Origin: Planctomycetota bacterium
GTDB taxonomy: Bacteria > Planctomycetota > UBA1135 > GCA-002748355
Assembly (NCBI GenBank): GCA_011321845.1
Contig: DROQ01000107.1
Coordinates: 1 to 53,861, forward strand
DNA: 53,861 bases
Direction: 5' to 3'
Shown: positions 9,469-18,798 of the stretch, in pieces
Position numbering within the stretch: the first letter of the stretch is position 1
Layout of the letters: each line of letters begins with the position of its first letter
Made by a program: the position numbers and the translations under genes
The notes under the pieces: generated by a model
What the model was told of the DNA's origin: nothing
Databases searched by the model: none
What the model saw: the letters and a program-made list of their open reading frames with translations, nothing else

Positions 9469-10071
9469 TTGAGACACCAACGACGTCAACCCCCACCGAG
9501 GGAGATGCATCGGATCAACACCATGATCCGAATTCCCAGGATCTTCGTCATCGATGACGAAGGCAACCAGCTTGGAGAGATGGCAACCAAGGATGCCTTG
9601 GCTTTGGCCCGGGAAAAGGGGCTGGATCTCGTCGAAGTTGCGGCGAACCAGCGACCCCCCGTTTGCCGGATCATGGACTATGGCCGCTTCAAGTACGAGA
9701 CCAAGAAGAAGGCGGCCGCCTCCAAGAAGAAGCAACACCAGATCACCCTGAAGGAGGTGCGGGTCCGGCCCAAGATCGCTTCGGGAGACCTCGAGGTCAA
9801 GATCAAGAAGGTCAAGGAATTCCTGGCCAAGGGGGACAAGGTCCAGGTGACCTGTCTCTTCCGGGGTCGGGAGATGGCCCATCAGGACGTGGGGCTGGAT
9901 GTGATGCGCCGCCTCTTCGAGGCCGTCGAAGACCGTTCCAAGATCGAGCGGGAACCTCGCCTCGAAGGCAGGCGGATGATCATGATCCTCGTCCCTTACA
10001 AGGGGGCCAAGGCCGACAAGGCAAAAGCAGAGAGGGCAGCCGCGGAGAAGGAAAAGCAGGATCGAAGCTAA
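9469..10071 (+). CDS. infC: Translation initiation factor IF-3 (TTG start)
   Basis: 200 residues. IF-3 binds the 30S subunit, blocks premature 50S joining and discriminates start codons. The N-domain (RINTMIRIPRIFVIDDEG, about 15-80) and C-domain (ITLKEVRVRPKIASGDLEVKIKKVKEFLAKGDKV, about 85-175) are both present, followed by a Lys/Ala/Glu tail of about 20 residues. TTG 9469 is chosen because it gives the usual N-terminal leader before the RIN motif and follows TAAGGAGGT; ATG 9505 is the alternative. infC genes in other bacteria use rare start codons so that IF-3 represses its own translation, and TTG fits that. rpmI and rplT, the usual next genes, are absent here. Confidence 0.95.
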   Translation: MRHQRRQPPPREMHRINTMIRIPRIFVIDDEGNQLGEMATKDALALAREKGLDLVEVAANQRPPVCRIMDYGRFKYETKKKAAASKKKQHQITLKEVRVRPKIASGDLEVKIKKVKEFLAKGDKVQVTCLFRGREMAHQDVGLDVMRRLFEAVEDRSKIEREPRLEGRRMIMILVPYKGAKADKAKAERAAAEKEKQDRS

Positions 10072-10083
10072 ACCGGAATCCCT

Positions 10084-11211
10084 ATGACCTCGATTGAGTC
10101 CGAGCCTTCTCTGGATGGAGGAAGGCGTCGCAAGACGGTCCTCATTCTCCTTGTTTCGGGCTTGGTGGTCGTGGGCCTCTCCTTCTGGCTCCGGGCGGTG
10201 GTGGGGCCTCTTCTGATCGCCCTCGCCCTCGCTTACATTCTCGAACCCCTGGTCCAGTTTTTTTGTCGCAAGGGCCTTCCCCGCAAGCTGGGGGTGACCA
10301 TCATTTTCCTCGCCTTCCTGGGGATTTCGGGGGCCGCCCTCTGGTATCTGATCGCCGGGGCCATCGATCTCTACGAGGCCGCGTTTCTGGGCGACCCCAA
10401 CGTCGTGGGGAGCAAAGGCTTCCTCTATGCCCTCCCCGACCGGGTGCTGGAATTCTTTCACACCCAGATCGAGCCCCACCTGGGGCCGGCCTGGAAGCAG
10501 GGAGCGGAGGAGTTCTTGAAGGGGGCTCTCAAACCCGAACGCCTCGGAGAGATCCTGAAACAGAGTGCTGAGACCCTGGGAGGGCTGGGGTCGGGGATCA
10601 GCGGCCTCTTCAACCTGATCAGCCTCGTCTTCCTCGTGCCCATCTACCTCCTCTACTTCATGTTGGACTTTCCCCGGGTCAAGACATGGATCAGGGACCA
10701 TCTCCCTGGCCGCCAGCGCGAACGGATCCTCAAGGTCGCCAACCAGATTCACATCGGTCTCTCGGCCTTCTTCCGGGGGAGGTTGTCCATCGCCTTGATC
10801 AAGGGGATGATCCTTTCTATCGGGCTTTTCTTTTTGGGAGTCCCCTACGCCTTTGTCCTGGGGATCCTCTCGGGGCTCTTCTCCATTCTTCCCTTCCTGG
10901 GAGCCTTGATCGGCCTCCTCGCTTCCATCGCGGTCGCCCTCGGGGACACCGGGCTGGGTGTCGGCCCCCTGCTCTGGATCACAGGCATCTTCCTGGCCGC
11001 GGAGGGCATCGAGGGTTATCTTCTCTACCCCCTCATCCTGGGGGACAAGCTGGACATGCATCCGGTGACGATGCTCTTCAGCCTGTTGTTTTGGGGGGCG
11101 ATCTTCGGCCTCTTCGGGGTCCTTGTGGCCATTCCCCTGACGATCATCGTGCGGGTCCTGGCCCGGGAATACCTGCTTCCTCCCCTGGAGAACCTGGCGG
11201 CCGAGGAATAA
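10084..11211 (+). CDS. AI-2E family transporter (permease)
   Basis: 375 residues with about eight hydrophobic segments: two N-terminal (RKTVLILLVSGLVVVGL; VGPLLIALALAYIL), a soluble loop around 100-180, then a helix-rich C-terminal half with the family-type sequences GLSAFFRGRLSIALIKGMIL and PFLGALIGLLASI. The family (PF01594) includes the proposed autoinducer-2 exporter TqsA and Na+/H+ or small-molecule exporters, so the substrate cannot be named. It begins 12 bases after infC and is probably co-transcribed with it. It ends 24 bases from the convergent protease gene, with no terminator hairpin between them. Confidence 0.9.
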   Translation: MTSIESEPSLDGGRRRKTVLILLVSGLVVVGLSFWLRAVVGPLLIALALAYILEPLVQFFCRKGLPRKLGVTIIFLAFLGISGAALWYLIAGAIDLYEAAFLGDPNVVGSKGFLYALPDRVLEFFHTQIEPHLGPAWKQGAEEFLKGALKPERLGEILKQSAETLGGLGSGISGLFNLISLVFLVPIYLLYFMLDFPRVKTWIRDHLPGRQRERILKVANQIHIGLSAFFRGRLSIALIKGMILSIGLFFLGVPYAFVLGILSGLFSILPFLGALIGLLASIAVALGDTGLGVGPLLWITGIFLAAEGIEGYLLYPLILGDKLDMHPVTMLFSLLFWGAIFGLFGVLVAIPLTIIVRVLAREYLLPPLENLAAEE

Positions 11212-11235
11212 ACCCGGCCGCCTTCCTGCCAGGTT

Positions 11236-13581
11236 CTACTTCTTGCCGACCTTGAGGTCCTTTGTCTTTTTCTCCTCTTCCTTGACCTTCCAGACCTTCG
11301 CGTACTGGGGGATCTTTTTGTAGTCCTGGCCCATTTCCTTGAGAAGGGTGTCGATGGCGGCCTGGAGCTGGTTGTCCTCCTGGAAGTCTCCGAGAAGCCG
11401 ACCGCCCGGCCAGGACTTGCCGCGAAGATCGGCGACTTTCTCGCGGATCACGATGCGGATCCATTTGCGGATGTCATCCTTGCTGAGTTTGGTGTCGAGG
11501 CTCTTGTAGAAGGAATCGAAGTCGGGGTAGAGCTCTGTCTTTCCCTCGTCCGAGACCGCGAGGTCCATGAATTCCTTTTTGTGGCTGTCCAAGTATTTCT
11601 CCACGTATTTGTGGAAAACCCTCTTGGTCCAGAGGTCGGAGAGGACGGCGTTTTTCCAGAGGTCACCGATCTTTTGGGTGATCAGAGGGACCTTGCGGTC
11701 GGGGAGGACCCCATAGTCCTTGTTCAGGACTTTGCCGTCGTGGTCCACACGCTTGTCGGGGCAGCGCCCGTCGGGGAGGTAATAGCGCGCGATCGTGATT
11801 CGGGCCCGTGCACCGGGATCGTATTTTTTGTTTCCGTTCAGATCTTTGAAGCTCTCCCACTCATCCCAGCGACGATTGTTGTTCTCGTCTGTAAAGGGTT
11901 CCCCCGGTCGTGCTCGCACAGGGAAGAGGTTCTGGACGGAACCTTTGCCATAGGTCTGGGTCCCGACGATCTTGGCCCGCTTCAGGGCTTGGAGGGAACC
12001 CGAGACGATCTCGGAGGCGGAAGCTGTGTAGGCGTTGACCAGGACGACGAGGGGCAACTTGGGGAAGTGGGCCGAGCCCCTGGGAGTGCGGGTGTAGAGT
12101 TTTTCCGATCGGTAGATCCGGCCCTTGGTCGTGACCACGAGCTTGCCCTCCGGAAGGAAAAGGCTGTCGACTGCGCGGGCCTGCTCGAGATAACCGCCGC
12201 CGTTGTTTCGCAGATCGATCACAGCCCCCTTGGCTCCCCTCTTGACCAGGTTGCTGAGATGCCTGGCCAATTCCTGACTTGTGTGCAGGCCGAAGGTGAG
12301 GATCTCGACATAGGCGATCCCGCCTGGGAGGAGTTCGGAGTTGACCGAGGGCACCTGGATGGCGGCGCGGTTGAGAGTAATGTCTTTGGGCTTGGGCCAG
12401 CCGGGACGCCATACGGTGATGGTGACCGGCGTTCCCGGTTTCCCTTTGAGCCGTCGGATGATCTCCTCCTGGGGTTGGTCGGCCGTACTCCATCCGTCCA
12501 CCTTGGTGATGTGGTCCCCGGAGAGGAGGCCTGCCCGGTAGGCGGGTCCCGAATAGATGGGCCGGGTGATCTTGAAGTTGCCTTGGGGGTCGGTGTTTAC
12601 ATAGGCGCCGATTCCCCCATAGTCCCGATTCAGTTCGAAGGCGAAGCGGCGGTATTCGTCGCTGGTGTAATAGCTGGAGAAGGGATGGCTGGCCTTCATC
12701 AGGCCCTTGGCGGCCTTGTCGAGGAGACGGTCCGTCTTGAGCTTGAGGCCGTCGTCATGGAATTTTCGAATGTCGTCCAGGAGTTCGCTGATGAGGGCCA
12801 GGCGCTTGTCCCTGGTTCCCGAGGTCCCGCCTCCCTGGATCCGGGCTTCGTTGAGGCGGCGGAGCAGCATTTCGACCCGCCGGTTGCGGCGTTCGACCTC
12901 CAGCCAGGCCTTGGCCCGCTTGCCTTCGGGAGTGGGTTCTTCCTGGATCTCTTCGAGAAGGGCGCGAGCCCCTCCGGTCATCAGGTCCCCGATCTCCGCG
13001 AGAGCCAGGGCGCCCTGGATGCGGTTGTTCCTGTCCCGGGATTTGAGGAATTGGAGAAGGGTCCTTCGAGCGATCAGCTTCTCCTCGGCCTTGCCCGCGA
13101 TGTTGTAGAGGGAGCGGGCGGCGATGAGGCGGAGGCCGGGGGCCTGGGTGTCATCCGAAAGGATCTTGGCCAGGCTGCGGCGGGCCTTGCGCTGGGCTCT
13201 CAGGGGGAGGTCTTCGTCCCCCAAGAGGTCGGCGGCGGCCTTGCGTTGGGCGAGGGTCTTGCCGGTCTCGAGAACCGAGATGAGGAGGTCCACAGCCTGG
13301 CGACCGTCGAGGGGCCGCAGGAGGACGGCGGCTACCAGTTTCCCATGGGGCCCCACCAGGTTGGAGGCCTGTTCCAGCTTGGAGATCATGCTGTCCTCGG
13401 GCAGATCCAATGCCTGGATCTGCTCCCGAATCCCCCAGGCTTTGGAGAGGGGCAGCCTGTCGGCCTTCTTGAGCAGGTTGGCGACCTCTTCTCCCTGAAC
13501 GCGAGTGAGGTTCGAAGACGCGTGGGCGGCGGGAAAAGAGACGGGGAGAAAGCCCAGGGCTAGGAAAAAGATGCGGCGCAT
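11236..13581 (-). CDS. Secreted S41 (C-terminal processing) protease with PDZ and calcium-loop-like insert
   Basis: 781 residues, about twice the size of ordinary CtpA. Order: signal peptide (1-21, cleaved after AHA), a helical repeat region resembling HEAT repeats (about 90-235), a PDZ domain (about 318-400, YSGPAYRAGLLSGDHI) and the S41 catalytic core. The nucleophile is Ser521 (TASASEI) and the general base Lys546 (TYGKGSV), separated by 25 residues as in E. coli Prc. After the core come two Asp/Asn-rich loops (TDENNNRRWDE; DLNGNKKYD, about 563-587) that look like EF-hand loops, then RYYLPDGR and a helical C-terminus. It probably degrades or trims periplasmic proteins. The ATG has GAGG 6 bases upstream. 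It is a single-gene unit divergent from 13839. Confidence 0.93.
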   Translation of the reverse strand: MRRIFFLALGFLPVSFPAAHASSNLTRVQGEEVANLLKKADRLPLSKAWGIREQIQALDLPEDSMISKLEQASNLVGPHGKLVAAVLLRPLDGRQAVDLLISVLETGKTLAQRKAAADLLGDEDLPLRAQRKARRSLAKILSDDTQAPGLRLIAARSLYNIAGKAEEKLIARRTLLQFLKSRDRNNRIQGALALAEIGDLMTGGARALLEEIQEEPTPEGKRAKAWLEVERRNRRVEMLLRRLNEARIQGGGTSGTRDKRLALISELLDDIRKFHDDGLKLKTDRLLDKAAKGLMKASHPFSSYYTSDEYRRFAFELNRDYGGIGAYVNTDPQGNFKITRPIYSGPAYRAGLLSGDHITKVDGWSTADQPQEEIIRRLKGKPGTPVTITVWRPGWPKPKDITLNRAAIQVPSVNSELLPGGIAYVEILTFGLHTSQELARHLSNLVKRGAKGAVIDLRNNGGGYLEQARAVDSLFLPEGKLVVTTKGRIYRSEKLYTRTPRGSAHFPKLPLVVLVNAYTASASEIVSGSLQALKRAKIVGTQTYGKGSVQNLFPVRARPGEPFTDENNNRRWDEWESFKDLNGNKKYDPGARARITIARYYLPDGRCPDKRVDHDGKVLNKDYGVLPDRKVPLITQKIGDLWKNAVLSDLWTKRVFHKYVEKYLDSHKKEFMDLAVSDEGKTELYPDFDSFYKSLDTKLSKDDIRKWIRIVIREKVADLRGKSWPGGRLLGDFQEDNQLQAAIDTLLKEMGQDYKKIPQYAKVWKVKEEEKKTKDLKVGKK

Positions 13582-13646
13582 GCAAGACCTCGATTCGATT
13601 CAGGAAAGACAGGGACCTCGAAACGATTCCCTTCTTCGGATGCTCC

Positions 13647-13665
13647 CGGCATGGAGGCCATGCCG
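13647..13665. repeat. Inverted repeat in the divergent region upstream of the S41 gene
   Basis: CGGCATGG-AGG-CCATGCCG is an 8-bp perfect inverted repeat with a 3-base centre, 66 bases before the protease start. It may be an operator for a dimeric regulator or a hairpin in the protease leader. The remaining divergent region (13582-13838) shows no convincing -35/-10 pair. Confidence 0.4.
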
Positions 13666-13838
13666 TGGTGAACCTAATGGTATAGGCCCTTTCTCCAGTG
13701 GAATCGACAGATTGGGAGCAGGGAATGAAGGTTGGGCGTATTTTTCCCTGACTTGGCCCTCTTAGACCCGCACAAAGCAGGGCGACAGCCCCGAGCAAGG
13801 CTTCAAGCCCCGACTCCGGGGAAACCGAAGAGAAGGGC

Positions 13839-15038
13839 ATGAGCTACCAGGATGGAATGAAGGAAATGCAAGAGGGAGAATGGCTTTCTTTTCGGCCGGC
13901 TTCGGGGGCGAGGATCGTCTTCGGGGGGATTCTTCTCCTCCTGAGTCTGGGGACCATGACTCTTTTCGTCTTGGGGAAATTCCATACCCCCAGCGGAGGA
14001 ATCGCTTCTCCCTGGGCCGGCCTGGTCCCGGGTCTGCTCCTCGGTCTTCCGGCGTTGGGGTTGCTCTCTTTTCGTTCAGGGTTCAGGGTCCACAAGGCCG
14101 AGCAACGCATCCAACATTGGTGGGGCTTCGGAAAGCCCTTTGGGGTTCGGGAGGAGAGCCTCAATGCCTTCAGCCACGTGGAAGTTCTGAAAGAAGTTCG
14201 GCGCCAGCAGAATAAGACCTACGTTACCTACCCTGTCCGCCTCATCGGGGCGGAGAAGCGGATGTCCCTGGTGTGCAGGAGCGAGCCCTTGAGCGCCCGG
14301 CGCCTCGCGGAACGCTTTGCCAGGGCTCTGGACAAACCCCTCCACAACCACCTCTCCGGGATCCCGGTGATCCGCCAGCCGAACGAGCTGGATCTGAGCC
14401 TGGGGGAACGCATCGCGGCCTCGGGGGAGCTTCCCGAACTTCCTCCCCAGCCCGCCGACTCCAAACTCCATCTGCAAGTGGACGGGGAGCGACTCCAGGT
14501 GGAGATCCCGGCTGTGGGGATTTTGCGGGGAGGCCTGTTCCTGATGGTCTTCTTTCTGCCGGGCCTGGCCATGGGGATCGGGTTCAGTTTTTTGATGGGG
14601 GGGCGAACAGGGTCCAGGTTCCTGCTCTTTGGAATGGGCCTCTTTTTTCTCCCCTTGATCGGAGCCGCGCTCTACGCCATTTCCCGAGGAGTTCGAAGGG
14701 AACTGCTGGAGGTGGGACCGGAGGAGGTCCGGCTCCGCTATCTCTATCCCTGGGGGGAGTCTTCCAAGGCGATCCCCACCCAGGAACTCGAAGAGATCAC
14801 CCAGTCCCAATCCGCGCAAAAGCTCAACCCCCTGGGAGCCCTCCTCGCCACTGGTGGAATCAGCTTGATCGCCGACCGGGGGATGCTGACCTGCGGGGCC
14901 TCTCTCTCCAGAGAAGACCGGAGCTTTATTCTGGACCTGGTCCGCTATGTCCTCGCTCGAAGCTACGCGGAGGGGGGCGGCTCCAAGGCCAAGGCTTCGC
15001 CTGGGCAGGTCTCCGCCGGGACGGCCGGGATGGTTTGA
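13839..15038 (+). CDS. Membrane protein of unknown function with duplicated soluble module
   Basis: 399 residues. Two helix pairs (about 25-46 and 59-79; about 229-254 and 259-282) are each followed by a soluble segment. The first soluble part (LNAFSHVEVLKEVRRQQNKTYVTYPVRLI... then AERFARALDKPL) and the last part (LEVGPEEVRLRYLYPWGESSKAIPTQELEEI) look like two versions of a beta-rich module ending in a helix, similar in layout to bacterial PH-like membrane proteins; this is an impression from the pattern only. AGAAGGG precedes the ATG. The Ser/Ala/Lys-rich tail is probably unstructured. No enzymatic motif is visible. Confidence 0.75.
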   Translation: MSYQDGMKEMQEGEWLSFRPASGARIVFGGILLLLSLGTMTLFVLGKFHTPSGGIASPWAGLVPGLLLGLPALGLLSFRSGFRVHKAEQRIQHWWGFGKPFGVREESLNAFSHVEVLKEVRRQQNKTYVTYPVRLIGAEKRMSLVCRSEPLSARRLAERFARALDKPLHNHLSGIPVIRQPNELDLSLGERIAASGELPELPPQPADSKLHLQVDGERLQVEIPAVGILRGGLFLMVFFLPGLAMGIGFSFLMGGRTGSRFLLFGMGLFFLPLIGAALYAISRGVRRELLEVGPEEVRLRYLYPWGESSKAIPTQELEEITQSQSAQKLNPLGALLATGGISLIADRGMLTCGASLSREDRSFILDLVRYVLARSYAEGGGSKAKASPGQVSAGTAGMV

Positions 15039-15124
15039 CAGGGGGACTTCCGCTCTTCCCCAGGCTATGATCCCACCTTTGGATTGGAACAGGGTGGATG
15101 AGGCCAGGCCCGGGAAGGTGCGTA

Positions 15125-15628
15125 TTGACCGACAAGCGAGAGCAAGGGGAGTTTAGCCATCTCGACGCCCAAGGGCGGGCCAGGATGGTGGACGTGGGTG
15201 CAAAGACCCCCACCCGGCGGCGGGCCGTCGCTGAATGCTGGGTGGATCTGGGTCCCCAGCTCTGCGCCCGCATCCAGGAGGGAGACTTGCCCAAGGGGGA
15301 TGTCCTCGCGGTCGCTCGGATCGCGGGGATCCAGGCCGCCAAGCGGACTCCCGAGCTGATTCCGCTCTGTCACGGTCTGCCCCTGGACCAGGTCCGGATC
15401 GAACTGGAGGTCCGCCCCGGAGAGGGAAAGGTCCGCATCGAGACGGAGGCCTCGTGCACGGCCAAGACAGGCGTTGAAATGGAAGCCCTGACGGCCGCCT
15501 CGGTAGCCGCCCTGGCCCTCTACGACATGTGCAAGGGGGTCCGCAAGGGGATCCGCATCGAGGGTCTCAGGCTGCTTCGCAAGGAGGGGGGACGCTCGGG
15601 AACCTGGACGGCGGACGGGGGAGAATGA
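15125..15628 (+). CDS. moaC: Cyclic pyranopterin monophosphate synthase MoaC
   Basis: 167 residues. With MoaA it converts GTP to cyclic pyranopterin monophosphate, the first step of molybdenum cofactor synthesis. Family signatures are visible: SHLDAQGRARMVDVGAK at the start, the active-site LIPLCHGLPLDQV (canonical IPLCHPLPL) and VEMEALTAASVAALALYDMCKG. TTG 15125 is preferred because GGGAAGG lies 6 bases upstream and the family has a short leader; ATG 15098 would add nine residues and has a poor ribosome site. The stop overlaps the asd start (ATGA). moaA is not in the window. Confidence 0.95.
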   Translation: MTDKREQGEFSHLDAQGRARMVDVGAKTPTRRRAVAECWVDLGPQLCARIQEGDLPKGDVLAVARIAGIQAAKRTPELIPLCHGLPLDQVRIELEVRPGEGKVRIETEASCTAKTGVEMEALTAASVAALALYDMCKGVRKGIRIEGLRLLRKEGGRSGTWTADGGE

Positions 15629-16758
15629 GTTCTGTCCCTGAAAAACCCGTCCTCGCCATCGCAGGGGCCACCGGCGCCGTGGGGGGGGAGATCCTCCGGC
15701 TTCTCGAGGAGGGGGCGCTTCCCTTTGCGGACCTCAGGCTCCTCGCGAGTCGCCGCTCCGTGGGCCGGGAGATCGAACTGGGGGGGGAGACCTACCTGGT
15801 GGAGGAGCTGCGGGAGGAGGCCTTCGAGGGGGTGGACCTCGCTCTGTTCTCCTGCGGCGGGGAGCGTTCGCTTCACTTCGCCCCCAAGGCCACCCAGCGG
15901 GGCTGCGTGGTGGTGGACAACAGCTCCGCCTTTCGGATGCGCGAGGACGTGCCCCTGGTCGTTCCGGAGGTCAATCCCCAGGCTCTCTGGAACGAGGCGG
16001 GAGGGCTCCGCTCCATGCTCATCGCCAACCCCAATTGCTCCACCATCCTCCTTGTTCTGGCCCTCTCCCCTCTGGCCCGGGCCGTGGGCCTCAGGCGGGT
16101 CGTCGTCTCCACGTACCAAGCGGCCTCGGGAGCGGGGGCCAAGGCCATGGAAGCCCTCCAGCGAGACCTGGGCGCCGGGACCGGCCAGGGGGGCCACTAC
16201 CGCGGCAAGGCCTGGGAAGGCCTCTTCCCCCACCCTCTGGCGGGAAACCTCATCCCCCAGATCGACCGATTCCTGCCCGGAGGCTCCACCAAGGAGGAGT
16301 GGAAGATGGTGGTGGAGAGCCAAAAGATCCTGGGCCTTCCCGATCTTCGCCTGGACGTGACCTGCGTTCGGGTGCCCATCCTCCGTTCCCATTCCGAGGC
16401 GGTGACCGTGGAAACCCGGAGTCCGCTCTCCGCCGAGGAGGCTCGGGAGCTTTTTGCGGGGAGCGAGGGGCTTTTAGTCGTGGACCAGCCCGAGGAATTG
16501 ATGTATCCCATGCCGCTCCAGGCCACGGGGATCCAGGAAGTTCTGGTGGGTCGGGTCCGCGAAAGCGGAGTCTTCGACTCGGGGATCTCCTTCTTCTTGA
16601 GCGGGGATCAACTCCTCAAGGGGGCGGCCTGGAACGCAGTCCAGATCGCCGCGCTTCTCTGCAGAGCGGGAGAAGAGGCGGGTGAAGGCGGGAAAGAGTC
16701 CAACGAAACGAACGCTGCGAAAGCAGAGCGAGGTCCAGCGGAGGAGCGCGAAGCGTGA
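15625..16758 (+). CDS. asd: Aspartate-semialdehyde dehydrogenase
   Basis: 377 residues. It reduces aspartyl-phosphate with NADPH to aspartate semialdehyde, the branch point to lysine/diaminopimelate, threonine and methionine. An NADP-binding [11 protein letters not shown] is at the N-terminus, the catalytic Cys138 is in NPNCST, and the substrate/general-base His256 is in [10 protein letters not shown] charged Ala/Glu-rich tail of about 30 residues follows the normal end (after AALLCRAG) and is unusual. The ATG overlaps the moaC stop, so the longer frame beginning at 15529 is not used; its last bases overlap the GTG of accB. Confidence 0.96.
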   Translation: MSSVPEKPVLAIAGATGAVGGEILRLLEEGALPFADLRLLASRRSVGREIELGGETYLVEELREEAFEGVDLALFSCGGERSLHFAPKATQRGCVVVDNSSAFRMREDVPLVVPEVNPQALWNEAGGLRSMLIANPNCSTILLVLALSPLARAVGLRRVVVSTYQAASGAGAKAMEALQRDLGAGTGQGGHYRGKAWEGLFPHPLAGNLIPQIDRFLPGGSTKEEWKMVVESQKILGLPDLRLDVTCVRVPILRSHSEAVTVETRSPLSAEEARELFAGSEGLLVVDQPEELMYPMPLQATGIQEVLVGRVRESGVFDSGISFFLSGDQLLKGAAWNAVQIAALLCRAGEEAGEGGKESNETNAAKAERGPAEEREA

Positions 16759-17309
16759 GCCAGGATTCCAAGGCAGGGAACAAGAAGAACAGTGGGGCCA
16801 CCCATGGGGGCCCCAGCTTTTTGGAGTTCCAAGAAATTCGTCGATTGATTCGCATGTGCGCCCAGAGCGGGGCGCTCGAGCTGGAGTTGGAGCACCTCGG
16901 TGCCAAACTCAAAATACGCATGCCGGAGCCGGGGAAGCAGACCGAAATTGTGCAGGTTCCCAGCCCCTATCCGGTGGGACAGCCCTTTGTCACCCCAACC
17001 GGCCAGGCCCAGGCTGCGCCCGGGCCTGGATCCGGGGGGGGCAACCCGGAGGCTTCCGGCCTTCCCGAGAACACGGTCGCGATCGAGTCTCCGATGGTCG
17101 GGACTTTTTATCGGGCGCCTTCCCCGGACGCGGAGCCCTTTGCCCAGGAGGGGGACACGGTGGATCCGGAAAAGGTGGTCTGCATCATCGAGGCCATGAA
17201 GGTCATGAATGAGATCAAGGCCGAGACCAGCGGAACCATCATCAAGATCCTGGTCGAGAATGGAGAGCCCGTGGAATACGGCCAGCCTCTGTTCCTGGTG
17301 AAACCCTAG
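16755..17309 (+). CDS. accB: Biotin carboxyl carrier protein of acetyl-CoA carboxylase
   Basis: 184 residues. It carries biotin between the biotin carboxylase and carboxyltransferase subunits in the first committed step of fatty acid synthesis. It has a conserved N-terminal helix segment ([20 protein letters not shown]), a Pro/Gly/Ala-rich linker (about 65-105), and a C-terminal biotinyl domain with the biotinylated Lys149 in EAMKVMNEI. The GTG start overlaps the asd stop (GTGA). It is followed after 26 bases by accC, the usual pair. Confidence 0.97.
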   Translation: MSQDSKAGNKKNSGATHGGPSFLEFQEIRRLIRMCAQSGALELELEHLGAKLKIRMPEPGKQTEIVQVPSPYPVGQPFVTPTGQAQAAPGPGSGGGNPEASGLPENTVAIESPMVGTFYRAPSPDAEPFAQEGDTVDPEKVVCIIEAMKVMNEIKAETSGTIIKILVENGEPVEYGQPLFLVKP

Positions 17310-17335
17310 GTATCGATCCGAGGCATAGAGCTCCA

Positions 17336-18679
17336 ATGCGCATCCGCCGACTGATGATCGCGAACCGGGGAGAGATCGCTCTCCGCATTCTACGGGCATG
17401 TAAGGAACTTGGGATCGAAACCGTCGCGGTCTACTCCGAGGCGGACCGTGACTCTCTCCACCTTCGCTATGCAAACGAGACGGTCTGCATTGGACCCGGT
17501 GTCGCGGCCCAGTCCTACCTGGATATCCCCAGGTTGATCTCGGCCGCGGAAATCGCGAACGTGGACGCCATCCATCCCGGATATGGCTTCCTTGCGGAGA
17601 ACGCGCACTTCGCCGAGGTCTGCGAGTCCTGCAACATCCACTTTGTGGGGCCGAGGTCCGAGACGATCGCCCTTGTGGGGAACAAGTCCCGGGCCATCGC
17701 CCTGGCCCGCGAGGCCGGGGTCCCCACCGTCCCGGGTTCGGACGGGGCATTGGAGACCGAACAGGAGGCCCTGGAGACGGCCCGGGCCATCGGCTACCCG
17801 GTGATGATCAAGGCCGCCTCGGGAGGAGGGGGGCGGGGGATGCGTGTGGCCCACAACGACATCTCCCTGGTCAATGGGTACCACGCGGCGCGGCGGGAGG
17901 CCGAGGCGGCCTTCAAGGACGCGACGGTGTACCTCGAAAAGTTTATTGAGAACCCCCGCCACGTCGAGGTGCAGGTCCTTGGGGACAAGCACGGCAACCT
18001 GGTCTTTTTAGGGGAGCGGGATTGTTCGCTGCAGCGACGCCACCAGAAGATGATCGAAGAGTCTCCTTCTCCGATCGTCGATGAGGAGATGCGGCGGAGG
18101 ATGGGGGAGGCGGCCATCGCCGTTTCCCGGGCCGCGAACTATGACTCGGCGGGGACGGTCGAATTCCTCGTGGACAAGGACCGCAACTTCTACTTCATCG
18201 AGATGAACGCAAGGATCCAGGTGGAGCATCCTGTCTCCGAAATGATCTCGGGAGTGGATCTGATCCAGAACATGATCCGTTCCGCCGCGGGAGAGGAGTT
18301 GCAGTTGCGCCAGGAGGAGATCCGAGTACAGGGCCACGCCATGGAGTTCCGGATCAACGCCGAGGATCCGGACGACAATTTCCGTCCCTGCCCCGGGAGA
18401 ATCGGGCTTTTTGTTCCTCCGGGGGGGCCGGGGGTTCGGTGGGACTCCCACTGCTATTCGGGTTACATCGTCCCACCCAACTACGACTCCTTGATCGGCA
18501 AGGTCATCATCCACCGGAATACCCGAAAGGAGACTCTCGAGACCGCCAAGCGGGCCCTTTCGGAGATCATCGTGGGCAACCTCAAAACCACGGTCCCTCT
18601 CTACCAACGCATTCTCGAGCACAGCGATTTCATCCGGGGGGACGTGGACACGGGATTCATCGAGAGATACTTCATGTGA
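17336..18679 (+). CDS. accC: Biotin carboxylase of acetyl-CoA carboxylase
   Basis: 447 residues. It carboxylates the biotin on AccB using ATP and bicarbonate. The N-domain begins [16 protein letters not shown]; the ATP-grasp glycine loop [13 protein letters not shown] is near 160-171; the catalytic region includes [20 protein letters not shown] and [13 protein letters not shown], all as in E. coli AccC (449 residues). It is the last gene of the moaC-asd-accB-accC run. No terminator hairpin follows; the next 200 bases hold a short tandem repeat. Confidence 0.98.
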   Translation: MRIRRLMIANRGEIALRILRACKELGIETVAVYSEADRDSLHLRYANETVCIGPGVAAQSYLDIPRLISAAEIANVDAIHPGYGFLAENAHFAEVCESCNIHFVGPRSETIALVGNKSRAIALAREAGVPTVPGSDGALETEQEALETARAIGYPVMIKAASGGGGRGMRVAHNDISLVNGYHAARREAEAAFKDATVYLEKFIENPRHVEVQVLGDKHGNLVFLGERDCSLQRRHQKMIEESPSPIVDEEMRRRMGEAAIAVSRAANYDSAGTVEFLVDKDRNFYFIEMNARIQVEHPVSEMISGVDLIQNMIRSAAGEELQLRQEEIRVQGHAMEFRINAEDPDDNFRPCPGRIGLFVPPGGPGVRWDSHCYSGYIVPPNYDSLIGKVIIHRNTRKETLETAKRALSEIIVGNLKTTVPLYQRILEHSDFIRGDVDTGFIERYFM

Positions 18680-18690
18680 TCCTCCCCTCG

Positions 18691-18798
18691 ATGTATTCTG
18701 TTTTTGATCCTTCTGTTTTTGATCCTTCTATTCTGGATCCTTCGGGATTGGAAGCGAGGATGCATGACTTCGATTGTCAGGACGACGGTTCTTCCTGA
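18691..18798 (+). CDS. Possible 35-residue peptide containing VFDPS repeats
   Basis: An ATG-initiated frame of 35 codons whose first half repeats five residues, (S)VFDPSVFDPSILDPSG, because the DNA beneath is a 15-bp tandem repeat. No ribosome-binding site precedes it. It may be only a by-product of the repeat in the accC 3' region; it is listed because the repeat keeps frame. Confidence 0.15.
   Translation: MYSVFDPSVFDPSILDPSGLEARMHDFDCQDDGSS
18696..18740. repeat. Three tandem copies of a 15-bp unit downstream of accC
   Basis: TTCTGTTTTTGATCC occurs exactly at 18696-18710 and 18711-18725, and as TTCTATTCTGGATCC at 18726-18740 (three changes). It lies in the 201-base gap between accC and the next gene and is markedly T-rich for this genome. 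Confidence 0.85.

Noticed and set aside
15035-15071. TTGACA ... TATGAT promoter for moaC
   Set aside because: Both boxes match well but are 25 bases apart instead of about 17, and the first overlaps the stop codon of the previous gene; at best TATGAT alone is a -10 element.
18696-18740. CRISPR-like repeat
   Set aside because: The 15-bp copies are directly adjacent with no spacers and no cas genes are present.
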